64,000 nt of DNA from Clostridiales bacterium. Its GTDB lineage: Bacteria > Bacillota > Clostridia > Saccharofermentanales > DTU023. Positions 33,676 to 40,476 of the stretch are shown here, piece by piece (the first letter of the stretch is position 1; every line of letters starts with the position of its first letter). The notes under the pieces are model-generated. The model was not told where the DNA came from, ran no database searches, and worked only from the letters and a program-made list of their open reading frames with translations. Position numbers and translations under genes: made by a program. Where the stretch lies: the NCBI GenBank assembly GCA_004556925.1, contig SFFI01000004.1:1-64000 (forward strand), in the 5' to 3' direction.

Positions 33676-33785
33676 ATGGCTCCACCTCACACAATAAACA
33701 GTCAGTATTATTAACGGCACTTTTATTAAGGACGTATGGTCTACCCATATTAACAAATTTTAGCCAGCATTATAGTTTTATGCAG

Positions 33786-33830
33786 AAAGCAAACAGCGCC
33801 CCATCGGAGGGAGGAGCGCTGTTTGCTTTT
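33786..33830. terminator. Terminator between the ABC pair and a broken gene
   Basis: AAAGCAAACAGCGC (33786-33799) pairs with GCGCTGTTTGCTTT (33816-33829), with T-runs on both strands. It isolates the ABC pair from upstream minus-strand transcription. Confidence 0.85.
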
Positions 33831-33918
33831 AGCATTTACCGCTAAAGGAGAGAGCGAGCTAGGTTCGTAGCTAGCTTGCGTTAAGCGTGCGAATTCTTTA
33901 TTTCTTGGTCCCGGTCCG

Positions 33919-34224
33919 CTAATTTCTGAAGGTAAGATAAAAGACAAAACCTGATACCAGCAGGAGCCAGAATAGGCCACGGGCATTCTGGAACTTCGTG
34001 CCATCAAACTTCTCCATGCTGGCATAGAAATTGGCAGCAAAGGCTAGAAGGCCGCTGAAAAGCTCAATTAAAAGTGAGCAGTAGAAAAGCTTGGTAAAAT
34101 TGATGGGAACGCTGCCCATGGTTGGGTTGATTTTGGGCCATACCAAAATTCGGTTGGTAGGAGCTAGCTATTGGTCGGCTAAGCTACCACTCAAAGCACC
34201 CGTAAAAGCTCTAATAAATCCCAT
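33919..34224 (-). pseudogene. Disrupted small gene: SPFH/virion-core-like N-terminus with in-frame TAG
   Basis: A start with a good GAGGAAATT ribosome site encodes MGFIRAFTGALSGSLADQ and then meets TAG at 34168-34170. The peptide resembles the N-terminus of bacterial SPFH-domain proteins annotated as virion core protein-like, which usually continue ADQWK; a TGG-to-TAG change would explain the stop. The same frame stays open for another 80 codons to 33919 and encodes two hydrophobic segments (KLFYCSLLIELFSGLLAFA and GLFWLLLVSGFVFYLTF), which are not SPFH-like. I infer a deleted, stop-containing remnant. A 75-aa membrane peptide from a TTG at 34146 is the alternative. The 320 bp upstream (34225-34545) hold no gene apart from the tmRNA promoter. 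Confidence 0.42.
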
Positions 34225-34494
34225 AATTTCCTCACTCTTCAGTTACCTCAGTTGCAATAACCAATCATGGAGCAGCTGAGCACATTTATGCTTCCATACT
34301 CTGATAATAAATGGCCCCAGATACTTTGAAGTCCTCACAAAGGATGATTTATTGATTATCTGAAAGAAAATCTTTCACCAGCAATTAGAAATCTATAACC
34401 AGCAAGTACATTGGTGGGCAAATGCTTAAGGCCCCAGCTTTGATGCGGAATTTATTTTTCAATTTTTCACTGACATTTCGGGTACAATTGTCCC

Positions 34495-34523
34495 TTGCCC
34501 CGATGGTCTGACCTTGCTATATT
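34495..34523 (+). promoter_or_regulatory. Promoter of tmRNA
   Basis: -35 TTGCCC (34495-34500), 17-bp spacer, -10 TATATT (34518-34523), 22 bp before the mature 5' end. Confidence 0.65.
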
Positions 34524-34545
34524 AAATTAGCTTCATTAGCCCCAT

Positions 34546-34922
34546 GGGGGTGAACTGGTTTCGACGGGATCGTAGAAATTAGGGAAGCGGGCAGAGGGCT
34601 CCGTGGGCCTCTTTAAAAAACGGAACAAACATTAAATGCCAACAAACCGGCACTTGCAGCTGCATAGTAATGCCTGCCATGGAACCGGACCTATCTGCGG
34701 GCCGGACCTCCATGTAAAAGAGCAGACCTTTACTCTTAGAGGTTAAAGAGTGACCCTGATGGCCTAAGCTTTGCCGCCATTTAGTATTCATGAAGCTACC
34801 GGACACCTGCCGCCCCGCTGTTAGGCACAGGTAAAGGGGAATACTCCATATAACAGCTGCGCCCGGAGATGCCTTAATGGACATGGTTTCGGACAGGAGT
34901 TCGACTCTCCTCACCTCCACCA
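34546..34922 (+). ncRNA. ssrA: Transfer-messenger RNA (tmRNA)
   Basis: The 5' end GGGGGTGAACTGGTTTCGAC and 3' end GTTCGACTCTCCTCACCTCC-ACCA form the tRNA-like domain; the acceptor GGGGGTG pairs with CACCTCC with one G-U. The resume codon GCC at 34638 starts the tag frame, which reads ANKPALAAA and stops at TAG 34665-34667. tmRNA with SmpB (gene at 41737) rescues stalled ribosomes and tags the product for proteolysis. The tag is short and ends in LAAA rather than the usual LAA. Confidence 0.96.
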
Positions 34923-34923
34923 T

Positions 34924-34979
34924 AAATAAAGAGAGCGGTCTCGCTACACGTTCGTGTTTTGAGACTGCTCTCTTTATTT
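34924..34979 (+). terminator. Terminator of tmRNA
   Basis: AAATAAAGAGAGCGGTCTC (34924-34942) pairs with GAGACTGCTCTCTTTATTT (34961-34979) with one mismatch, followed by GTTTTTCTC. Confidence 0.9.
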
Positions 34980-35016
34980 GTTTTTCTCTTAATCTGTTTA
35001 AGCGAAATCTTTTTAA

Positions 35017-35059
35017 GCGAAGCTAAAACACTTAATCTATTTCAGCGAAGCTAAAACAC
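35017..35059. repeat. Duplicated 3' end of the thioredoxin-like gene
   Basis: GCGAAGCTAAAACAC occurs at 35017-35031 and again inside the gene end at 35045-35059, each linked to a TTAATCTRTTT segment. It looks like a short tandem duplication around the stop codon. Confidence 0.5.
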
Positions 35060-36386
35060 GGTCGAGATCGGCTGCATTGCTCGTCACATCAACTACCGGA
35101 GCCGGGAAGCCATCAGTATCGACGGCGTCGATTTGATAAGCGACGAGAGTTCCGGGGGTGAGGTCTTTCGCATCAAGATTGGTGAAGAAACGGGCAATCA
35201 GGTCTTCTTTCATGAACTTGAGCATACCATCATCCGTCAGGAAGTCGGTGCTCTCACGGTCTTTGTAATTCCATTTCGCGACGATCCCAGCGTCAGTACG
35301 GTTATCCACGAGGTAGATCTTGACGTTTGCATCCAGGGCTTTCTGGTTCAGTTCGCCGACCATCTTGTTGATGGCGTCGTCGGAGGGATTGGCAAAGAGA
35401 ACGTAGGTCTTACCGGGCTGGTCCAGGAGCCAGACGAGCTGAGCATAGTTAATCGGATAAAGGGCGAGTTCGTCAGCATCGGCCAGTGAGGGAAATTTAC
35501 TCTTCAGAGCGGCCACCTTGTCATAGCTGGCGACTTCAATCTTGTTGTCCTTGATGAATTGGAAGAGTTTCTCCAGGCGTCCTTCAAAGGCTTCCGTGAT
35601 GTACTCGCGTTCGGGATTGCCTTCAGCGTCTTTGATCACTTCACCATTGGCATCTTTTTTGCTGACATATACCCCGTTGGCATCGCGGTCGACCATTTCT
35701 TCAAAAGCATAGATGATCGGGTACTTGTCACGTTCCACATCAGCAGAAGAGTTGTTTTCTTTATTGTCCTTATTGTAGAGGAAGAGGAAAGGCTCCTGTA
35801 ATCTGGCTACAGTTGTCTCTTTTCCTTCGGCGTTGGTATAGGTGATAGCAGCTTCGGTGCTAGAGGGATACTCGACCCAGTCATCCAGATTATCCAGATA
35901 TTGGCTGATGATTTCGCCATACATGTAGTTGTAGTTCACACCGACATTCTCTTTGCCGTTGGTCATTCGGATGAAGGTGTTACCATCGGCCTTGTTGTCA
36001 AAGTGAAAATCATACATGTAAATTTTTTCGATGCCATAGCTTTTGGCCAGCTTCTGGACGGCGGGAGCGAGCGCACGGGTGTTGTGGCACCAGGAGCCGC
36101 TGAATTGGATCAGATAATTTCCTTCAGAATTCAGGATTTCAAGCAGGTGATCGTAATTGATGATTTCGTAAACGATCTCCTTGTCTTCGAAGGTTTCGAT
36201 TTTTCCCTGGTGGTCTTCATCAGCCAGAGAATGGGCATTGTAGTCGCCATACATGTAGTCGTTCTCAAAATCGAAATCGGGGGCACTCGGCATTTTGGCT
36301 TCTTCTGCAGCCACGCTGAGGTTACCAGTAAAGAACATTCCTGCAAGGAGCAGGAGGCTGAGCAAAAAAGAAATTGTTTTTTTCAT
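35037..36386 (-). CDS. Secreted protein with two thioredoxin-like domains
   Basis: A clear signal peptide (KKTISFLLSLLLLAGMFFTG, about 2-28, likely cut after VAA) is followed by an acidic linker. The first thioredoxin-fold domain has the active-site region FSGSWCHNTRALAPAVQKL (about 95-113); the usual CxxC is CHNT, so only one Cys remains. A second, similar segment near 315-360 (VLFANPSDDAINKMVGEL) repeats the fold without Cys. The protein is exported and could act on thiols or disulfides outside the cell, or just bind. It is last of three minus-strand genes with a cystine-type symporter. AGAAGG, next to an AAAG tetranucleotide run, is its ribosome site. Confidence 0.8.
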   Translation of the reverse strand: MKKTISFLLSLLLLAGMFFTGNLSVAAEEAKMPSAPDFDFENDYMYGDYNAHSLADEDHQGKIETFEDKEIVYEIINYDHLLEILNSEGNYLIQFSGSWCHNTRALAPAVQKLAKSYGIEKIYMYDFHFDNKADGNTFIRMTNGKENVGVNYNYMYGEIISQYLDNLDDWVEYPSSTEAAITYTNAEGKETTVARLQEPFLFLYNKDNKENNSSADVERDKYPIIYAFEEMVDRDANGVYVSKKDANGEVIKDAEGNPEREYITEAFEGRLEKLFQFIKDNKIEVASYDKVAALKSKFPSLADADELALYPINYAQLVWLLDQPGKTYVLFANPSDDAINKMVGELNQKALDANVKIYLVDNRTDAGIVAKWNYKDRESTDFLTDDGMLKFMKEDLIARFFTNLDAKDLTPGTLVAYQIDAVDTDGFPAPVVDVTSNAADLDRVLASLK

Positions 36387-36393
36387 AAGAACC

Positions 36394-36411
36394 TTCTTTC
36401 TTTCTTTCTTT
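36394..36411 (-). repeat. Tetranucleotide (AAAG) repeat at the ribosome-binding site
   Basis: Four AAAG units on the minus strand run into the AGAAGG ribosome site of the thioredoxin-like gene. Changes in copy number could shift expression. Beyond it lie two CAAATTTG palindromes (36415-36422, 36430-36437). Confidence 0.6.
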
Positions 36412-36450
36412 ATTCAAATTTGTTTTTGGCAAATTTGTTTCGAATCAATG

Positions 36451-36478
36451 CTAGACCAACTTGGCTAGACTAACTTGC
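36451..36478 (-). promoter_or_regulatory. Two tandem 14-bp repeats upstream of the thioredoxin-like gene
   Basis: CTAGACCAACTTGG (36451-36464) and CTAGACTAACTTGC (36465-36478) lie head to tail 65-90 bp before the start. Tandem direct repeats of this size often bind response regulators; the role is inferred. Confidence 0.5.
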
Positions 36479-36624
36479 ACGCAAGGACTGAAGCTTACTG
36501 TAGTTACTGCCAGCTAGTCAACTTCTCGATTGTTATCGCTTGCGCTCAAGAGCTAACACATGGATCATGGATTATGGCCCTGAGAGTTCTGAGGGCTACC
36601 ATTAGACGCTACTTAAGCCAAGAT

Positions 36625-37119
36625 CTAACACATGGGCGGAGCCTCTTCTTCAGCCGGCGCGGAACCACCATCACCACCATTGGCTGCAAAAGTAGCTTCG
36701 AGGCTGGTAAATTCTTGGTAATTCTCAAGGCTGCTCTGCTCTTCAGGGCTCAGATAGGCATCAAGAATTTCACGCGCTTCCGTGATCTTTGCGAGGATAT
36801 CGTCATCGCTCAATTCGTCGGCAATCTTGCGCTTGTCGCTGATAATTGCTGCTTTCATGGCCAGGTTGGCATAAGCTTTTTTCTTTTCCACAAACGTTTC
36901 TTTTTCGCTGACACGCTCGTCACATTTGAGATTTTTATCGAGCGCCTGCCAGTATTTTTCGGCTCTGTCGAGTTCGGCCTTGCTGGCCTCGTCATAATGG
37001 ATATCGCCCAGCTCACGTACCGCCGCATCAAAGCGGGTTACGGAGAGTTTGGCGCTCACGAAGGTCATCAGGCCGCTGACAAGAAGCAAAAGGATAAGAA
37101 ACAGACTGGACTTCTTCAT
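36625..37119 (-). CDS. Small exported protein of unknown function
   Basis: I do not recognise a family. The 164 residues start with an uncleaved anchor or signal (LFLILLLLVSGLMTFVSA, about 6-23), continue as a charged, mostly helical domain (about 35-140) and end in a Gly/Ala/Pro/Glu tail with a terminal Cys (EEEAPPMC). A second Cys is at about 66 (NLKCDER). Position between a cystine-type symporter and a secreted thioredoxin-like protein suggests a shared redox or cystine role. Confidence 0.72.
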   Translation of the reverse strand: MKKSSLFLILLLLVSGLMTFVSAKLSVTRFDAAVRELGDIHYDEASKAELDRAEKYWQALDKNLKCDERVSEKETFVEKKKAYANLAMKAAIISDKRKIADELSDDDILAKITEAREILDAYLSPEEQSSLENYQEFTSLEATFAANGGDGGSAPAEEEAPPMC

Positions 37120-37149
37120 AGGGACTTCCTTTCTTTGTACATTTCAATC

Positions 37150-37177
37150 GGACTCCGTCCTCCTGAGGGCGGAGTCC
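37150..37177 (-). promoter_or_regulatory. Intergenic stem-loop between symporter and small exported protein
   Basis: GGACTCCGTCC (37150-37160) pairs with GGGCGGAGTCC (37167-37177) with one G-U. No U-run follows on the minus strand, so an RNA-processing or mRNA-stability element is as likely as a terminator. Confidence 0.5.
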
Positions 37178-37274
37178 CAGGCCGATCAGTCCTTGATAAT
37201 CGGCGCTTTGAGAGAGCTTGCTCAAGTGTGTTCCATTCACCGGGTCTCTCGGGAAAAGAGCACTCATGCTCTGT

Positions 37275-38639
37275 TTACTTGTGATCCGCCTCAAATATTG
37301 CTCGATTGAGCAGGCCGGTCTGGCTGGCCACAAGGGTAGCCGAAACATTGCAGCAGGTAACATTGTTCATAGTCCGGGCCATGTCCGAAATGCTGTTAAT
37401 CGGCATCATGAGGACAACGGCGGCAATCGGCAGATTCATCGCGCTGAAAACAGCCACTGCGGAGACGACGCCAATTCCCGGGATGCCTGCGCTACCTAGA
37501 GCGAGAATCAGGGTAAGAACAAAGAGCAGGAGATAGTCCTGAATGCCCCAGGCGAGGCCGACCGCATTTTTATAGAAGATAGCCAGTAATACGGGCCAGA
37601 TACAGGTGCAACCGGGCATACCGATGGTCGTGCCCAGAGGTGCTGTAAAATTCGCCACTTCTTCGTCTACGCCTACACGCTTCACGAGGGAATCAATAGT
37701 CACGGGCAGAGTGCCAACGCTGCTCTGCGTAGTAAAAGCCGTGGCCTGTGCCTGGAAAATTTTCTTGAAAAAGCGCTTAGGACTGAGCTTCGCCACGAAA
37801 CGGATGAGAATCGCATTGAAGGCATAAGCATGCAGAAAGCAGAGAAGGTAAATCAACACGACAAGGAGCAGGAGCTGCAAGAGGGCTGATCGGTCTGTGA
37901 AAAGTTTTCCGGCGGCTGTGGCTGTCAGGCAGAGCACAGCGTAGGGAGTCAAGTCGATAATAAAGGCCAGAATGCGGTAGATGATCTCCTTGCAGGCCTC
38001 TACCACGTGCTTGAACGGCAAAACTTTAGCTTCGCCCTGTTCCGACGCAACTGCGATATAGCCCAGAGCAATAGCAATGGCGCTAAAGATCACCGGGACG
38101 ATACTATTGTTGACCATATCGCCCAGCAAATTACTCGGGAAGAGATTCAGGAGCACCTGATCGAAGCTCGTCTGAACGCCCTCATAAGCGGCAAGAGTAC
38201 TCTCTGACACGTTGTCAATTTCTTGAAAGATCATGGCGCCATTGTTTCCCAGATGGAAAATGGAGCCAAAAAGGATACTAAGCACAATCGCAGCAGCTGC
38301 CGAAAACATCAGCCAGAAAACAGACTTGAGGCCGATGGTGCGAATTTTTTCCTTATCGTTCAGGCTAATAAACCCTGCGATGATGGAAATAAATACGACA
38401 GGAACCACCACGGCCTTAATAATACGGATATAAATATCTCCGATCAGACTGACCCAGGTCAGGTAGCTACCATCCGGAGTCGAAAAAACGAGACCGATCG
38501 CCGCACCCAGCGCCATAGCCAGGAGCACTACCAGAGTCCAGTTAATTTTCTGAGAAAGCCAGGTGAGGCCTTTGAAGCACAATAATGCGATGGACAGGAC
38601 AAAGATGGCCATCCAGTTAAGACTTAACAATAGATCCAA
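37275..38639 (-). CDS. Dicarboxylate/amino acid:cation symporter, TcyP-like
   Basis: A DAACS-family transporter of 454 residues with about eight to ten membrane segments and two re-entrant loops. Family features are VVVPVVFISIIAGFISL (about 79-95), FTTQSSVGTLPVTIDSLVKR and FTAPLGTTIGMPGCTCIWP. The last region has the Gly/Cys-rich form seen in L-cystine symporters (TcyP) rather than the NMDGT of glutamate carriers, so L-cystine is the best guess. It starts with TTG at 38639, preceded by AAGGAGG. It heads the three-gene redox-like cluster. Confidence 0.88.
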   Translation of the reverse strand: MDLLLSLNWMAIFVLSIALLCFKGLTWLSQKINWTLVVLLAMALGAAIGLVFSTPDGSYLTWVSLIGDIYIRIIKAVVVPVVFISIIAGFISLNDKEKIRTIGLKSVFWLMFSAAAAIVLSILFGSIFHLGNNGAMIFQEIDNVSESTLAAYEGVQTSFDQVLLNLFPSNLLGDMVNNSIVPVIFSAIAIALGYIAVASEQGEAKVLPFKHVVEACKEIIYRILAFIIDLTPYAVLCLTATAAGKLFTDRSALLQLLLLVVLIYLLCFLHAYAFNAILIRFVAKLSPKRFFKKIFQAQATAFTTQSSVGTLPVTIDSLVKRVGVDEEVANFTAPLGTTIGMPGCTCIWPVLLAIFYKNAVGLAWGIQDYLLLFVLTLILALGSAGIPGIGVVSAVAVFSAMNLPIAAVVLMMPINSISDMARTMNNVTCCNVSATLVASQTGLLNRAIFEADHK

Positions 38640-38713
38640 ATCAACAACCTCCTTATGGATTCACAAAAGATTTGCAAATGCCCGCAAATAGCCGCAGTAA
38701 TTCAGCCCTACAC

Positions 38714-38770
38714 CCCGCAATACAGAGTCTGGAAAAGAGTAGCTTTAACTGTGTGTGCGGGACTTTTTTA
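38714..38770 (+). terminator. Plus-strand terminator-like hairpin without an upstream gene
   Basis: CCCGCA-TACAG (38714-38724) pairs with CTGT-TGTGCGGG (up to 38761) around a long loop, then ACTTTTTT. No plus-strand gene precedes it. Confidence 0.4.
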
Positions 38771-38898
38771 AAGACCAGACATATCTTACGACTGCTTCCC
38801 TAGCAACTCAACCGAATATGCAACTTTTACTACGAATTTATCCTATCGATATAATCGCAATTATCTCTTTTGAATGTAAAAGTAGGAAAAATTACCAT

Positions 38899-38932
38899 AA
38901 GACTTGCCAAATGCTCTGAGCAAGTCTTTTTA
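38899..38932 (+). terminator. Plus-strand rho-independent terminator without an upstream gene
   Basis: AAGACTTGC (38899-38907) pairs with GCAAGTCTT (38920-38928), followed by TTT. It points away from the minus-strand symporter, so it would end an unannotated plus-strand RNA. Confidence 0.6.
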
Positions 38933-38972
38933 CTCAGCTCATCCAAGTTTCTCATTCTCACTCACTACACCC

Positions 38973-39164
38973 AACTTCAGTCAAGCCATCAAACTAGTAA
39001 GAAAATCCGGAAAGTTGAAGTATCTCGACCTTTCTCATAGCTAATCCAAGCTATTCATTTTTTCACTAGCTCATTCCGCTCCTTTCTCACTCAGTACATC
39101 TAACTTCAGTCAAGCCATCAAACTAGTAAGAAAATCCGGAAAGTTGAAGTATCTCGACCTTTCT
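38973..39164. repeat. 63-bp perfect direct repeat, two copies
   Basis: Identical 63-bp copies at 38973-39035 and 39102-39164, 129 bp apart, within a longer imperfect tandem duplication. Each begins AACTTCAGTCAAGCC and ends GAAGTATCTCGACCTTTCT. ACTTCA and TGAAGT inside each copy can form a stem. Confidence 0.92.
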
Positions 39165-39241
39165 AGCGCCTGGTGGCCTGACCATTTCTCTTCAGAACCA
39201 GTAGGTTTGGCCTCTCTTTTTCAAAATTCCTGGATTTCGGA

Positions 39242-39380
39242 CAAATTTGCAGGTAATGGATGGGTTTGCTCTCAGAAACAGAGGCCAAATCACCCATTAC
39301 CTGCAGATTTGCCCGCGTTACCATCCACTAGTTGCAAAAATGTCCGGCGGCCCACCCATTAGTTGCAAAAATGCCCGCGA
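39242..39380. repeat. Long hairpin plus two 30-bp tandem units
   Basis: CAAATTTGCAGGTAATGG (from 39242) pairs over about 21 bp with the segment ending at 39311. Then two 30-bp units start at 39321 and 39351, each containing AGTTGCAAAAATG. The block is homologous to 22734-22862. Confidence 0.88.
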
Positions 39381-39466
39381 TTTCAGAATTCCGAAAGTCA
39401 AGTCCGCTAAATCAGGGGTTTGCCAACCTTTTCGGCCCGGCCGGGCCAGTTTAGCAGGAGATTTTA

Positions 39467-40018
39467 GTTGGCAAGTTCGCCAAATTAGGGGTTTGCCAAC
39501 CATTTTCTGGCTCGCATTTGCTTGGGGAGGCCAAATAATGGTTGGCAAATCGTCTAAAGTAGCACTTTGCCAACTCTTTTCGGGGCAACCCCGTGCAGGA
39601 ATAGCAAAAAAAGAGTTGGCAAATCCGCCAAATCAGCACTTTGCCAACTATTTTTCAGCTCACATTTGCTTGGGGAGGCCAAATAATGGTTGGCAGATCG
39701 TCTAAAGCAAGACTTTGCCAACCTTTTTCGGGGTAATACCATGCAGAGACAGCAAAAAAAGAGTTGGCAAATCCGCCAAATCAGCACTTTGCCAACCTTT
39801 TTCCGGCTCACATTTGCTTGGGGAGACCAAATAATGGTTGGCAAATCGTCTAAAGCAGCACTTTGCTAACTATTTTTCAGCTCACATTTGCTTGAGGAGG
39901 CCAAATAATGGTTGGCAGATCGTCTAAAGTAGCACTTTGCCAACTCTTTTCGGGGCAACCCCATGCAGGAACAGCAAAAAAAGAGTTGGCAAGTCCGCTA
40001 AATCAGGAGTTTGCCAAC
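39467..40018. repeat. Array of eight 34-bp palindromes at exact 74-bp spacing
   Basis: Units begin at 39467, 39541, 39615, 39689, 39763, 39837, 39911 and 39985, each 34 bp with arms GTTGGCAAA and TTTGCCAAC. The seven linkers are all exactly 40 bp and of two kinds. Type B ends TTGGGGAGGCCAAATAATG (after units 1, 3, 5, 6). Type A contains CGGGGCAACCCC...AGCAAAAAAAGA (after units 2, 4, 7). Centres are also two kinds: CCGCCAAATCAG-like (units 1, 3, 5, 8) and CGTCTAAAG-like (units 2, 4, 6, 7). A degenerate ninth unit precedes at about 39394-39427. Linkers repeat, so it is not CRISPR. The alternation recalls BIME/REP mosaics. Confidence 0.95.
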
Positions 40019-40119
40019 CATTTTCAGGCTGGCAGGGCCGGATAAGCTCAATTTATGGTGGAATGTCATAATACTTTATTTCACATGAATTTTGGCCAAA
40101 TAATTAAGGGCGAAAGGCA

Positions 40120-40338
40120 TGTGAAAAATGACTTCTTCAATTTCCACAGCTAATTAACAGCTAATTGGCTGAAATCTAAGGGCAGGTTTACCTGTGAAAA
40201 GTGACTTCTTCGATTTTCACAGCTAATTAACAGCTAATTAGTTGAAATCTAAGGGTAGGTTAAGCTGTGAAAAATGAATTCCGCAAGTTCCACCGGCAAT
40301 TGGCTGAAATCGAATGATAGAATAGCATGTGAAAGATG
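40120..40338. repeat. 73-bp tandem repeat, three copies plus a partial
   Basis: Units start at 40120, 40193 and 40266 (73 bp apart) and a partial at 40328. Each starts TGTGAAAAATGAC-like, contains CAGCTAATTAACAGCTAATT (units 1-2) and GCTGAAATC. In unit 2 CTGTGAAAA and TTTTCACAG form a 9-bp stem. Unrelated in sequence to the palindrome array next to it. Confidence 0.9.
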
Positions 40339-40476
40339 AAGTTTGGGGCACACGTGTTACGCTAGCCTAGCTCCTGTCCGCTGTTCCCACATTTGACGTG
40401 GTCGCATTTGCTGGTCCGTCCCAATCGGCTATAAGGATATAAGCAATTACGATCTGCTATAAGAACGCTAAGAACG

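Larger units (their letters stand above)
38640..40476. other. 1.8-kb gene-free, repeat-rich intergenic region
   Basis: No convincing gene lies between the symporter and the PP2C phosphatase. The order is: symporter leader with two plus-strand terminators; a 63-bp repeat present twice; a long hairpin block; the 74-bp-period palindrome array; a 73-bp tandem repeat; then 140 bp without structure (40340-40476). ORFs up to 152 codons inside the array are repeat-derived, since they repeat with the array and have no ribosome sites. Confidence 0.9.

Noticed and set aside
34168..34170. Pyrrolysine or programmed readthrough at the TAG
   Set aside because: No pyl genes or readthrough context, and downstream residues do not continue the SPFH family.
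35901..36473. 190-codon plus-strand ORF
   Set aside because: Antisense shadow of the secreted thioredoxin-like gene, which has a signal peptide, ribosome site and fold motifs.
38640..38880. SAM, cysteine T-box or other riboswitch in the symporter leader
   Set aside because: No recognisable SAM or T-box core (no AGGGUGG-like T-box sequence) on the minus strand.
39247..39844. ORFs of 152 and 96 codons inside the repeats
   Set aside because: They repeat with the array period, lack ribosome sites and occur on both strands of the same DNA.
39467..40018. CRISPR array
   Set aside because: Palindromic repeats and regular spacing look similar, but the linkers themselves repeat, there are two unit types and no cas genes are present.
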